64,000 nt of DNA from Actinacidiphila glaucinigra (GCF_900188405.1 NZ_FZOF01000013.1:62001-126000); one strand, 5' to 3'; shown: positions 16,852 through 26,800, numbered from the stretch's first letter. Notes: a model not told the origin generated them from the sequence alone. Numbers and translations are program-made.

Positions 16852-17727
16852 TCAGCGGGTGGTCGCCGCGGCCTTCTCGATGAGGCGCGTCACGGCCCCG
16901 GGGTCGGTCACGTGGACGGCGTGCGGGCCGTCGACCTCGATGGTGCGGGCGTGGGCGCGCGCCGCCATGAACCGCTCGGCGGCCGGGGGTATCGTCCGGT
17001 CGGCGCGGGCGACGAGGTACCAGGAGGGGATGGTCTTCCAGGCCGGAGCCTCCGCCGAGGGCTCGCCGACCGCCTGCGCGGTGATGGGGCGCTGCGTGGC
17101 GGCGAGTGCGGCGGCCTTGCTCCTGCTGACGCGGTTGCTCAGGAAGACGTCGCGGAACTTGTCGGGCTTGATGTAGAGGTCCACCCCGGTGCCGCCGTCG
17201 GCCTGGGTGAAGGGGACGGCGTTCAGGGCGGTGGGCACGGGAGCGTTCGGGTCGTCGCTGAGGTGGCTGCCGGGGAACCTGCCCACCAGGTCGGCGATGC
17301 TCTCGCCCTTGTCGGGAGCGAATGCGGCGACGTAGACGAGGGCCTTGACGTTGTCATTGCCGGTGGCGGCACCGGTGATGACGGCGCCGCCGTAGGAGTG
17401 GCCGACCAGGACCACCGGACCCTTGATCGTCTTGAGGTAGTCGGCCAGGTAGGCGGCGTCGCTGCCCAGGCCGCGCAGCGGGGTCGCGGGGGCGGCGACC
17501 GGGTAGCCGTCCGCCTGCAGGCGCTTGGCGACACCGGTCCAGCCGGCGGAGTCCGCCCAGGCGCCGTGGACGAGGACGACGGTCGGCTTGGGCGCGGGCT
17601 TGCCCGCCGGCTTCCCGTGCCCGTCCTGGGTGGCGGAAGCGGTCGTGGCCAGTCCGGCGGCCAGGGCGAGGCCCACCGCGCCGACGACGGCGAGACGGAC
17701 ACGGCGGACGGGGCGGCGGTGAGACAT
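16852..17727 (-). CDS. Secreted alpha/beta hydrolase
   Basis: This 291-residue protein has an N-terminal signal (Arg-rich start, hydrophobic 12-30, cleavage near ASATQD) and an alpha/beta hydrolase domain. It carries VVLVHGAWADSAGW with the oxyanion region, the nucleophile elbow GHSYGGA, and a C-terminal histidine in DGPHAVHVTDP. It resembles the salicylate-esterase/EstC-like group often found in Streptomyces. The substrate is unknown. It is the only gene between the TetR remnant and the palindrome at 17768, which probably regulated it. Confidence 0.9.
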   Translation of the reverse strand: MSHRRPVRRVRLAVVGAVGLALAAGLATTASATQDGHGKPAGKPAPKPTVVLVHGAWADSAGWTGVAKRLQADGYPVAAPATPLRGLGSDAAYLADYLKTIKGPVVLVGHSYGGAVITGAATGNDNVKALVYVAAFAPDKGESIADLVGRFPGSHLSDDPNAPVPTALNAVPFTQADGGTGVDLYIKPDKFRDVFLSNRVSRSKAAALAATQRPITAQAVGEPSAEAPAWKTIPSWYLVARADRTIPPAAERFMAARAHARTIEVDGPHAVHVTDPGAVTRLIEKAAATTR

Positions 17728-17767
17728 CGTTTCTCCAACGGTGACGCGGGGCAGCGGCTGAACTCGA

Positions 17768-17787
17768 TAGATAGAACGTTCTATCTA
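17768..17787. promoter_or_regulatory. 20-bp perfect palindrome, candidate TetR operator
   Basis: TAGATAGAACGTTCTATCTA is its own reverse complement over all 20 bases. It lies 41 bases upstream of the hydrolase start, in an unusually AT-rich patch. This is the size and form expected of a TetR-family operator. Confidence 0.8.
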
Positions 17788-17920
17788 CCGAGAATCTAAT
17801 GCGGAGTCGTCCCCGAAGGCAACGCGGTGCGGTGAGCGCTGGGTCACATCACGGAGAGTGCGTGTTCCTCCGGCGGGGAATGCGACCGGACGTCGCGGCC
17901 TGCGCTCTGCCACCGGCCGG

Positions 17921-19285
17921 TCAGCCGGCACCGATCTCGTCGTCGGCGATCCAGTTCCCGTGGAAGCCGAAGGGCACGCGACGGGGCAGGTGCACCCTGG
18001 CGACCGGGGCGGCGGTGATGTCGGCCGCGTCGAGCACGACCAGTTCGGCCCGGTTCACGCCCGCGTCGTGGACGACCGAGAGGATCCAGCCGTCGTCCTC
18101 GCCCGCGACGTCCGGGCGCGGCACGAAGGCGGGTTCCATGGTGACCCGGCCCGGCCCGTGGTCGTGCGTCGTGGTCTCCCCGGTGCGGGTGTCGACCTTG
18201 ACCAGCGGTCCCGCGCCGAACCCCTCGGTGCGGCTGCGTTCCACATCGTCGGTGATCATCAGTCCGTGCGCGCCGAAACCGGCGAACCATCCGTAGCGGT
18301 GCGGGCGACCGGTCAACGCGCGGTCGATGCGGGGGAATTCGACACGGTACTCGCTGATCGCCTCTTCGTTGACGGTGCCCAGGGCGGGATTCACCGTCCA
18401 GCGCACCAGCGTCGGCTCGGCGTCGCCGGGCCCCAGCACATCGCGGGCGAACATCTCGTCGTACCGGATGACGTCCATGGTCAGCGAGCCGTCGGCGTCG
18501 TCGAAGGCGTTGAGGACGTGGAAGACGAAGCAGAGCGGCGTCTCGACCCAGCGGACCTGGTCGGCCGTCCCGCCGACGGGCAGGACTCCGAGCCGCGGAG
18601 TGTGCCGGTCGTCCCAGGTGTACGGCAGGTTGGAGACCGGTTCACCGGCCCGCGCGCGCCGCTTGGCGGCGGCCACGGTGACCGGGAGGTCGAGCACCAC
18701 GACGCGGGTCTCGGTCAGCGCCATGTCGTGGACCATCGGCCCGTCGGCGGCCTCGATGTCGGCGGAGTGCCTGGCCGTGCCGTCGGCGCCGATGACGACG
18801 TACCGGACGGACCCGAAGCGCGGGTTGTAGGTCATGGCGTGCATGTCGCCGGTCGCGGGGTCGGTCTTCGGGTGGGCGGTGAAGCCGCGGCTGAGTGCTC
18901 CCTCGCAGTCCCAGACGGCCATCGGGGCGAGATCGGGGCAGATCTGCACCGGCGGGCTGCCGGCCTCCACGAGGGTGAGGATGCGTCCGGCGTGGCTCAC
19001 GACGTTGGTGTTCGGCGAACCGCGCTCGCTCGTGACGAACCGGCTGCGGTACCACTCGGCCTCGCCGTCGCGCAGCCGGATGCCGTGCACCAGCCCGGCT
19101 CCGGTGAACCAGTGGTGGGTGGCCGGGTCCGCGTCGCCCCGCGGGTTCGGTCCGATGCGCAGGTAGCGGCCGTTCAGATCGCACGGCAGCTCGCCTGTGA
19201 CGGGCAGGCCGGTGGCGGTCACTTCCTCTGCCAGGGGCGCGTAGTTGCCTTCGAGGTAGCGGTTCGCCTGATCCGCTCCGCTCAT
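17921..19285 (-). CDS. Carotenoid oxygenase family protein
   Basis: This 454-residue protein is of the carotenoid cleavage oxygenase/lignostilbene dioxygenase family, non-haem Fe(II) enzymes that cleave conjugated double bonds. The four iron-binding histidines can be placed: THHWFTGAGLVHG near the N-terminus, then AHPKTDPATGDMHAMTYNP, GPMVHDMALTE, and FGFHGNWI near the C-terminus. RIGPNPRG is the usual N-terminal block. The length is normal. The ATG overlaps the stop of the upstream phosphatase-like gene by four bases (ATGA), so translation is coupled to it. No carotenoid synthesis gene lies nearby, so a stilbene-type substrate is equally possible. Confidence 0.9.
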   Translation of the reverse strand: MSGADQANRYLEGNYAPLAEEVTATGLPVTGELPCDLNGRYLRIGPNPRGDADPATHHWFTGAGLVHGIRLRDGEAEWYRSRFVTSERGSPNTNVVSHAGRILTLVEAGSPPVQICPDLAPMAVWDCEGALSRGFTAHPKTDPATGDMHAMTYNPRFGSVRYVVIGADGTARHSADIEAADGPMVHDMALTETRVVVLDLPVTVAAAKRRARAGEPVSNLPYTWDDRHTPRLGVLPVGGTADQVRWVETPLCFVFHVLNAFDDADGSLTMDVIRYDEMFARDVLGPGDAEPTLVRWTVNPALGTVNEEAISEYRVEFPRIDRALTGRPHRYGWFAGFGAHGLMITDDVERSRTEGFGAGPLVKVDTRTGETTTHDHGPGRVTMEPAFVPRPDVAGEDDGWILSVVHDAGVNRAELVVLDAADITAAPVARVHLPRRVPFGFHGNWIADDEIGAG

Positions 19286-21534
19286 CGCGCCGCCTTCCCG
19301 TCGGGGCCGTCCTGCTCTGTGCCGGCGGGACGGAGGGCCTGCTCGGACCAGACGGTCTTGCCGCACTTCGCGTAGCGGGCGCCCCACCGTTCCGCGACCT
19401 GGGCGATCAGGAAGAGGCCGCGGCCGCCTTCGTCGGTCGTCCGGGCGTGCCGCATGTGGGGGGAGGTGCTGCTGCCGTCGAAGACCTCGCAGCTGAGCGT
19501 GCGGTCGCGGATGAGGCGCAGCCGGACGGGGTCAGAACCATAGCGGATGGCGTTGGTGACCAGCTCGCTGACGACCAGCTCCGTGGTGAAGGCGAGGTCC
19601 TCCAGTCCCCAGGAGGCCAGTTGCCGGGCCGCCTTGGACCGGGCCGACGCGACGGCCGCGGGGTCCTTGGGGATGTCCCAGCACGCGACGTGCTCCTCCC
19701 CCAGGGCGCCCGTCCGGGCCAGGAGGAGCGCCACGTCGTCGGCCGGCCCGCGGTCCGCGAGGCCGGTGACGGCGGCCTCGCACTGTTCCTCCAGCGGTGC
19801 CCCGGGAGTGGCGAGGGCGTCGAACAGGTGCCGGAGGCCGCGGTCCGTGTCGAGCGAGGGGCTCCGGATCAGGCCGTCGGTGTAGAGGGCGAGGACGCTC
19901 CCTTCCGGTACCGGGAAGCAGGCGGACTCGAAGGGCAGACCTCCGAGTCCGAGGGTCTGGACGGCGGCGCGGAGGCGTCCCATGGTGGCGGCGGCGTGGA
20001 TGCCGTGGCCGACGACGTCACCGACGACGAGGGCGACACGGGCTCCGGAGAGCGGCAGGACGTCGAACCAGTCGCCGCCCACGCCGGCTTCCGCGTCGGC
20101 GGGCAGGTAGCGGTAGGCCGCCTCGACGGCGTTCTGCGCCGGCAGGTCCACCGGGAGCAGGCTGCACTGGAGGGCCAGTGCGGCTGCGTGTTCGTGGCTG
20201 TAGCGGCGGGCGTTGTCGATGCAGACCGCGGCGTGCGCGGCCAGTTCCTCCGCGAGGTCCACGTCGGCGGGCTCGAACGGCCCGGAGTCCCGTGAGCGCC
20301 CGAACGTGGCCGCTCCCAGGGTGGTGCCGCGCGAGCGGATGGGCACGGTCATCAGGGAGTGGATGCCGAGGCGGCGCTCGTGCGCGCCGCGGACCGGATC
20401 GTCGGCGGTCCGGCGGGGGTCGGCGGGGTCCACGTGGGAGATGAGCGACGGTACGCCGCCGGCGATCGCACGAGCGGTGGGCGACCGCGCAGGATACGCG
20501 CAGGGCCCGCCCGGCGGGACGGGCGGCGGGACGTCGCCGCGGGTGGAGCGGTAACCGGCCGAGCGGAGCGTCGCGGCGGTGGCGGCGCTGACCGGGCCCG
20601 GCGGTGCCTCCTTGCCGCGCAGGACCGCGTCGAGGAGGTCGACGGTGACGTGGTCGGCGAGCCCGGGGACGGCGGCGTCGGCCAACTCCTGGGCGGCGTC
20701 GGCGACGTCGAGGGTGTTGCCCATGCTCTTGCGGGCCTCGTTCAGGAGCGTCAGCTTGTGCTGGGCGCGGTGGAGGTCGGTGGTGGACAGGACGATGTAG
20801 CAGGCGCCGAGGGGTCGCCCGTCCTCGGCTTCCAGGCGAAAGCACGAGGTGGAGTAGGCCACTTGGTCGGGGTCCGCGAGGACGCGCCCGAGGTACTTGC
20901 GGCCCGAGGAGGGAATCCCGGTCTCCAGGACCCGGCATATCTCGGCCTGGGTGCGCTCCACGTCCAGTCCGGGCAGGACGTCCGCCGGGAGCCGGCCGAG
21001 GAACCGCTCCCGGGGGACCCCGCACATGTGCTGCATGGCGTCGTTGACCCAGGTGAAGCGCAGTCGGGTGTCGAGTACGGCCATGCCGACGGGGGCGGTG
21101 GAGGTGATCCCCTCCAGCAGGGAGCGGCCGGCCCGGGACCACCAGGTACGGGTGGTGTCGGCCGCGAGGATCAGGCGCATGGCCGGCCCGCCCGGGCTGT
21201 GGACGGGCAGGATCTCGACCTCCAGGTCGAGGCGGCGGCCGTCCGCGCGGCGTACGACCTGACGGCCCTCCCATCCCCGCTCCGATCCGAGCCGTCCCGC
21301 GAGACCGGGCGCGCCTTCCCCGGGGTCCCCCGCCTCAGGATCCGCTGCACCCATGGGTGGGAGGACGTCGGTCAGGAGCCTGCCCACCGCTTCGCGGGCC
21401 GGACAGCCCAGAAGTGCCGTGGCCCCCTCGTCCCATCCCCGGATCACGGCGGCATCGTCGACCACGATCACGGCCGTCGCCGGACCGAGGGGGGTACCTG
21501 CCGCTGTGGGCGGATGTCTCGTGGGAGCACCCAT
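19282..21534 (-). CDS. PAS-GAF-PP2C(SpoIIE)-like-HATPase regulator with internally shortened phosphatase domain
   Basis: This is a 750-residue multidomain signalling protein, with residue numbers from the chosen ATG. It has PAS domains at about 20-125 and 135-255, a GAF domain at about 265-440, a SpoIIE/PP2C-type domain at about 445-600, and an anti-sigma-factor-like HATPase domain at about 620-735 (ELVTNAIRYG, GGRGLFLIAQ). Metal-site parts VGGDWFDV, VVGDVVGHG and GPADDVALL are present. However, MGRLRAAVQTL runs directly into GLGGLPFES, skipping the roughly 70-90 residues that normally lie between these blocks, so the phosphatase may be inactive. The frame has two near starts; the ATG at 21534 has AAGGG at proper spacing, while the one at 21543 does not. 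It is coupled to the carotenoid oxygenase gene. Confidence 0.85.
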   Translation of the reverse strand: MGAPTRHPPTAAGTPLGPATAVIVVDDAAVIRGWDEGATALLGCPAREAVGRLLTDVLPPMGAADPEAGDPGEGAPGLAGRLGSERGWEGRQVVRRADGRRLDLEVEILPVHSPGGPAMRLILAADTTRTWWSRAGRSLLEGITSTAPVGMAVLDTRLRFTWVNDAMQHMCGVPRERFLGRLPADVLPGLDVERTQAEICRVLETGIPSSGRKYLGRVLADPDQVAYSTSCFRLEAEDGRPLGACYIVLSTTDLHRAQHKLTLLNEARKSMGNTLDVADAAQELADAAVPGLADHVTVDLLDAVLRGKEAPPGPVSAATAATLRSAGYRSTRGDVPPPVPPGGPCAYPARSPTARAIAGGVPSLISHVDPADPRRTADDPVRGAHERRLGIHSLMTVPIRSRGTTLGAATFGRSRDSGPFEPADVDLAEELAAHAAVCIDNARRYSHEHAAALALQCSLLPVDLPAQNAVEAAYRYLPADAEAGVGGDWFDVLPLSGARVALVVGDVVGHGIHAAATMGRLRAAVQTLGLGGLPFESACFPVPEGSVLALYTDGLIRSPSLDTDRGLRHLFDALATPGAPLEEQCEAAVTGLADRGPADDVALLLARTGALGEEHVACWDIPKDPAAVASARSKAARQLASWGLEDLAFTTELVVSELVTNAIRYGSDPVRLRLIRDRTLSCEVFDGSSTSPHMRHARTTDEGGRGLFLIAQVAERWGARYAKCGKTVWSEQALRPAGTEQDGPDGKAAR

Positions 21535-21785
21535 GCCGGCCATCCCTTACGGCTGCGGTCCCGGCTCGGACGCACCGCTCCCATCCGGATACCGGGCTGT
21601 TTCCACAGTAACCGGGGCAAGGTCGTACGACCTGCCCTTCGCCCGCCCCGCCGGCGACGACCGGGCCGGGGACGGCCGGTGCCACGCCCGCGGCCCTTCC
21701 CGAGGTGGGGACGGAGCGGCGGTGAACCACGGGGCGGGGTCGTCCGTCATACCCACGGTCGGCGAGTCCCGAGGGGGTGGTGCGT

Positions 21786-22391
21786 GTGAAGCCCGCGCGT
21801 GTGGTGCGGTGGCCGGCTGCGGCGGGCGCCGTGGTCGCTGTGATCGTCGGATGCGGCACCGCGACAGGCGGCGCGGGGCCGCCAGGACCGCCGGCGCCCC
21901 CATCGGTGCTCCGCGACGACGCCGCGCTCTCGGGGGCGGCCGACGAAGTGCACGGCATCGTCCGTTCCCGTTATGAGGACTGGTACGCGGGCACTGTCCT
22001 GGATCACCGTCGCGGCGTGCTGACCGTCTACCGCAGGCCGGGAAGCGGCCTGGACGAGGCCGTTCGTTCCCGGGTGTCCGGGGTGGAGCTGGTGTTCAAG
22101 GACGCGGCGATGTCGGAGAGGGCCATGCTGGCCCTGGTCCGGAGGATCATGGCCGACGCCGGGTACTGGCGGGACCGGGGCATCCTCGTCACCGGGGCCG
22201 GACCGCTGGCGGACGGCTCGGCGGTCGCGGTGACCACCCGGGCGGGCGCGGCGGAAGAAGCGGTGCGGCTGTCCCAGCACTACGGCAGCCGTGTCGTGGT
22301 CGAGCGCGGGAGCGCGGTCGCGGTCCCCGCGCCACGTCTCACACCGCCGCCGCAGGGCCCGGCGGCCTCCCCGGGCGTCACACAACCGTGA
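21786..22391 (+). CDS. Putative lipoprotein, unknown function
   Basis: This protein of about 201 residues has an N-terminal hydrophobic segment and a lipobox-like VIVGC, and is Pro-rich at both ends. The middle (about 35-160) looks globular, with blocks such as VHGIVRSRYEDWYAG and EAVRLSQHYGSRVVVE, but I recognise no family. Several GTG codons compete as start. The one at 21786 has a GGGGG tract eight bases upstream. It is divergent from the phosphatase-like gene and ends before a strong terminator. Confidence 0.65.
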   Translation: MKPARVVRWPAAAGAVVAVIVGCGTATGGAGPPGPPAPPSVLRDDAALSGAADEVHGIVRSRYEDWYAGTVLDHRRGVLTVYRRPGSGLDEAVRSRVSGVELVFKDAAMSERAMLALVRRIMADAGYWRDRGILVTGAGPLADGSAVAVTTRAGAAEEAVRLSQHYGSRVVVERGSAVAVPAPRLTPPPQGPAASPGVTQP

Positions 22392-22522
22392 GCTGTCCGG
22401 TCTCAAGGTATGCAGGCCGGCCCGGGGCCGGAAGTCCGTGCCGGTGCCTGGTCGGCCTGCACCCAGGCACGGGGGCCGGCGGGTCCGCGTCTCGCGGGCC
22501 GCGCCCGCCCTCGTCCGAGCCG

Positions 22523-22560
22523 CCGGACGCCCGCCCCACGGCGGTGGGGCGGGCGTCCGG
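22523..22560. terminator. Bidirectional terminator
   Basis: Two perfect 17-base arms (22523-22539 and 22544-22560) enclose the loop GGCG. It lies between the plus-strand lipoprotein gene and the minus-strand LacI gene, so it can serve both. Confidence 0.9.
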
Positions 22561-22656
22561 TTCTGACCGGGATCGACTGCGATACCTCCGGGCGTCCCTG
22601 TGCTCGGTGCGCCGTGGCCGGCCGACCGGCTCAGGAAGTCCGGCAGCTCAGCGGAA

Positions 22657-23805
22657 CTACGCCATGGACGCCGGCAGCACGAGCTCCGGGGCGAGCCGCA
22701 CATGCGGACATGTGAGGGCGCCGGCCGCGCGTGCCGCCTGGTGGGGCTTGGCGATCCGGTCGAAGAGCAGGTTCACTGCCGTCAGACCCGTCTCCTGGTG
22801 GGGGGCGCGGACAGCCGTGACGGGTGCCCCGGCCAGTGGTGCCCATGCGCCAGCGTCGTAGCCGATGACGGCGACGTCCAGGGAATCCTGTGTACCGGGC
22901 CCGGCGGCGAAGACCCGGGTCGTACCGACCGCCAGGCTGCCGTTGGTGCAGTAGAGGGCGTCCGGGCGTTCTTCCTGCGGCCTTTGAGCGATGGCCTCGG
23001 CGCACGCGATTCCCGCGTTCAGTGACCCGTCGGCCGCACGGATGACCTCCAGGGCGATGCCGGGTGCGGCGCCGAGCGCGCCGACCGCACCGCGGAGTTG
23101 GTCCTGGACGTGCCAGGCGCCGAGGTCATCCGACACGAAACCGAGCCGCCTCCGGCCCTGCCCGACGAGGTGCTCCACCGCGATGCGGCCTGCGAGTGCG
23201 TGGTCCGTGGAGACGGATGCCTGAGTGGTCGATGTCGCCGGGCGGGTGATGACCACACTGGGGATGCCGTGGGCGCGGATCCTGGAGAGTTCGGGTTCGA
23301 CGTCTCCGACGGGCGCGATGATGATGCCCGCCACGCGTTGCTGTGCGAACAGCCGCAGATAGGACCGTTCGCCCTCTTCGGTGCTCCCATTCGCCATGAG
23401 GAGGTGCATGCCCTCATGCGCGATCCGCCGCTCGATGGCGTGGGTGGTCTCGGATGCCCCCGCGCTGACGAGGTCAGCCGCGATGTATCCGATCACGGGA
23501 TTCGTTCCGGTGCGCAGCGTGCGGGCCGCGTGGTTCGGGACGAATCCGAGGGCTTCCACCGCCTGGCGAACGCGTTCGCGGGTGGCGCCGGTGAGTTTGC
23601 CGGGGTGGTGGAAGAAGTTCGAGACCGTCGAGGCGGACACGCCGGCTGCGGCGGCCACGTCGCGGATGGTCGTCTGGCTCAGCCGGTTCTCCCGGGTCTC
23701 GAGGCGGTGGTCTGGGGTCGGCGGGGCGTCGCGGGCGGTGGACGGAGGCGTCCGGTTCCGCCGGCGGCACTCCGGCGGGACCGCATGAGGCTCGTCGCGC
23801 TTCAC
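22657..23805 (-). CDS. LacI-family transcriptional regulator
   Basis: This is a sugar-responsive repressor. The helix-turn-helix TTIRDVAAAAGVSASTVSN is followed by the hinge (AARTLRTGTNPVIGYI) and a periplasmic-binding-protein-like effector domain ending PELVLPASM. As drawn (GTG at 23805) it has 382 residues, but the HTH begins only near residue 45. LacI proteins normally begin a few residues before this helix, and an inverted repeat covers the drawn start. The true start is therefore probably inside, about 120 bases downstream on the minus strand. It directly follows the GH78 gene and presumably controls the rhamnoside genes or a sub-set of them. Confidence 0.85.
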   Translation of the reverse strand: MKRDEPHAVPPECRRRNRTPPSTARDAPPTPDHRLETRENRLSQTTIRDVAAAAGVSASTVSNFFHHPGKLTGATRERVRQAVEALGFVPNHAARTLRTGTNPVIGYIAADLVSAGASETTHAIERRIAHEGMHLLMANGSTEEGERSYLRLFAQQRVAGIIIAPVGDVEPELSRIRAHGIPSVVITRPATSTTQASVSTDHALAGRIAVEHLVGQGRRRLGFVSDDLGAWHVQDQLRGAVGALGAAPGIALEVIRAADGSLNAGIACAEAIAQRPQEERPDALYCTNGSLAVGTTRVFAAGPGTQDSLDVAVIGYDAGAWAPLAGAPVTAVRAPHQETGLTAVNLLFDRIAKPHQAARAAGALTCPHVRLAPELVLPASMA

Positions 23806-23830
23806 CAGGGCGTGGCCTCATGCGGTTCCG
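23776..23830 (-). terminator. Inverted repeat between GH78 gene and LacI gene
   Basis: The 12-base arms ACCGCATGAGGC (23780-23791) and GCCTCATGCGGT (23815-23826) are perfectly complementary. Pairing continues for three more pairs after one mismatch. The hairpin lies 28 bases past the GH78 stop and covers the apparent LacI start. It could be a terminator or attenuator for GH78, or an autoregulatory site. Confidence 0.6.
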
Positions 23831-23857
23831 GCGGTACGGCGGTCCGGTTTCCGGTGG

Positions 23858-26800
23858 CTACCGCGCCGGGTGTACGTCCCGTGCGACGAAGACGTACGTT
23901 CCCGAAGGCACGTGGTAGACCGCCCGGTCGCCCTCGACGCGCCGGAAGGTCGCCCCCTTCGGGACGTCGTGCGGTGCGCGGCCGCCCTTGGGGACCCGGA
24001 CTTCGGCGGTGGTGTTCGGGGGCACGTCGACCTTCAGCCGGAAGGTGCCCTTCTTCAGGGTCCATTCGGAGGCGACCCGTCCTTGGGGGGTCTGGTAGCT
24101 GCCTGCGACGTGGGTGAGGTCTCCGACGATGCGCGGGTCGATGACCAGGTACCGGTAGCCGGCGGTGCCGCGGGCCTGACGGATGCCGGCCAGTCCGCTG
24201 TGGAACCACTCCTCGATCTGCAGGAGGATCATGTGGTTCTTGGAGTTGCCCATGTCCCACTGCTCCGGGTGGGTGGTGAGCCCCTGCGGGTTCGCGGTGG
24301 TCGGTGCCATGAAGAACCCGTAACTCGGCCGGGTGTCTTCCTGCAGCGCGTCCCACAGGACGTCGTCGCGGCCCCCGTCCATCAGGGCCCGGACGATCGG
24401 GGCGAGGCCGATGGTGCCGCCGCTGAAGTGCGGGCCGCCGCCGAACGGCTGGAAGGCGTGGACGAGTTCGACCAGCGCGTCCAGCACTCGCCGGCGTTCG
24501 CCCTCGGGGACCAGGCCTTCGTCGAGGGCGAGGGCCTGGGCGGCCTGGGAGGCACCTGTGGTGCCCGCGTCGCCCTGGGCGGTGTAGCGGCCGAGGGCCG
24601 TGTTGTAGAAGGCGTCGTTGAACGCGGTCTTGATGTTGGAGGCGAGGCTCCGGTATTCGAGGGCGTCGGCGTGGCGGCCGAGGAGGTCGGCCATCTTCGC
24701 CATGCGGTCGGCGATCTGGTGGTAGCCCCACGTTCCCGTGATACGGCCCGAGGTGTTCTCGGCGGCGATCCAGTCGGCAAGGGCGGCGTCCACGATGTAG
24801 GCGTCGGCGCCCGTGCCCGCCTTCTGCGTCCGGATGTAGTCCATGAACGCCTGCATCTGCGGGTAGTACCGCGCCATGGTCTGGGTGTCGCCGTAGACCT
24901 CGTAGAGGAACCACGGCACGAGGATGATCCCGTTGCCCCAGTTGATCTCGTCGCCGAACCGGCCGGTGTAGCCCCAGTCGTACACGGGTGCCTTGAGGGC
25001 GACGTTGCCGATGTTGTCGCCTGCCTTGGACTGGCCCTCGGCCAGGTGGCGCTCCATGGTGCGCAGGTACGCGTTGTAGCCGAAGTTGCGGTGCAGGGAC
25101 CCGAAGGGCTGGAGGTAGTCCGCGGGGTAGGCCAGCTTCTCCCGGCCGGGGCAGTCGGTGAAGGTGGACATCATGTTGCTCATGATCGAGTACCGCGACA
25201 TGCGGTGGATCCGGTTGACGCGGTCGTTGGAGGTCGTGACGGTGCCCGCGGTGGGGGTGGCCGCGTGGAGCTGCAGGCCGGTGATGGTCTCGGCGGTCGG
25301 GGTGTAGCCCTCGGGCAGGCCGGTCACCTGGACCCACTGCATGCCGAAGTAGTTGAAGCGGGGGTGCCACGTCTCGCCGTGCCGGTTGCCGCGGGTGGTG
25401 TAGGTGGCGAACACATTGGTGCCGCGGCTGCTGCCGCCGCCCATGATGGAGGCCTGGTTGACGGTGCCGTCCGCGGCAAGCGACTCGGCAGGCTTCATGG
25501 TGATGGTCGTTCCTGCCGGGACCTTCCCGTCCACGGCGAGCTCCGGCCAGCCGGCGATGTTCTGCCCCAAGTCAAAGACCCACACCCCCGGGGTCGGCTG
25601 GGTGATGCCGACGGGGTGGATCCGGTCGGTGACCTTCACCGGCTCGCCGACGCGCCACACGAGCTCGGTCGTCAGGTTCGGGGGCGGCGCGATGCCCGCG
25701 CGTGCCCATCCGGCGGCGCTGCCGTCGCGGCGCGTGGCCGTGGGAGACAGGTCGGCACCGGGGGCGTTCCATCCGGGCTGTTCGCGGCGGGCGTCGTAGT
25801 CGGACCCGGAGTACCAGTTGTCGGTGGTGGTCGGGCCGAGGGAGGTCTTCCAGGAGTGGTCGGTGACGATCGTCTGGACCGAGCCGTCGGCCTTGGTCAC
25901 CTCCAGGCGGGCGATCAGCCGGGGGGAGACGGCGGCCCCGGCGCTGGGGTCGGTGCCGGCCAGGGAGTTCCCCGAGCCGGTGACGGTCACGGCGGCCGCG
26001 TGCTGCTTGGTCAGGGCCGGAGTGAAGGTGATGCCGGTCCCGTCGGCGCCGGCCGTGCCGATGTCGGTGATCGTGCGCGGCTCCAGGCGGTCGCCGCCGT
26101 CGCCGGTGTCGATGTTGATCGTGCCGCCCACGTGGTAGCCGCTCACGCTGCTCAACTGGACCGCGGTGTCCCCGGGTGCGGCGGGGGCGGCCAGGGTGCC
26201 GTTGCCCTTGAACTGGCTCTGCCACCAGCCGTAGGGCGCGGTGCGGCCGGTGGCCGGGTTGGTGACGGAGCGGGTGACCAGGGCCTGGCCGTGGCCCACT
26301 TCGACGCCGAGGGTGTTGGCTCCGGAGCGGATGAGGCGGGTGACGTCGTACGCGCGGTATTCGACGGACAGCTGGTAGTTGGAGCTTCCCGGTGCGAGGA
26401 CCTCGTCGGTGACGGCCCGTCCGTTGAGGCTGGCCTCGTGGAGACCGGCCCCGGCGATGTACAGGCGCGCCTGGACGACCTTGCCGCCCTGCCGGTTGTC
26501 GACGTCGAAGGCGCGGGCGAAGATCGGCAGAGGGTCGCCGACCTGCCGGCCGGGGTACTCGATCCACTGGGCCGGGTCCCAGTCGGTGCGCTTGAGCAGC
26601 CCCATCTCCCAGGTGGCGGGGCTGCTCCACGGCGTCACCTCGCCTCGGGTGTCCCACAGGCGCACCTGCCAGACGACGCTCTGGCGGGACCCGAGGGCCT
26701 TTCCGCGCCAGGGGATGTCGGTCTGGGCGTCGGAGAGGACCTTGCCGGAGTCCCACAGGTGGCGCCCGCGGTCCAGGTCCGCGGGGGTGGCTGCCGCGCG

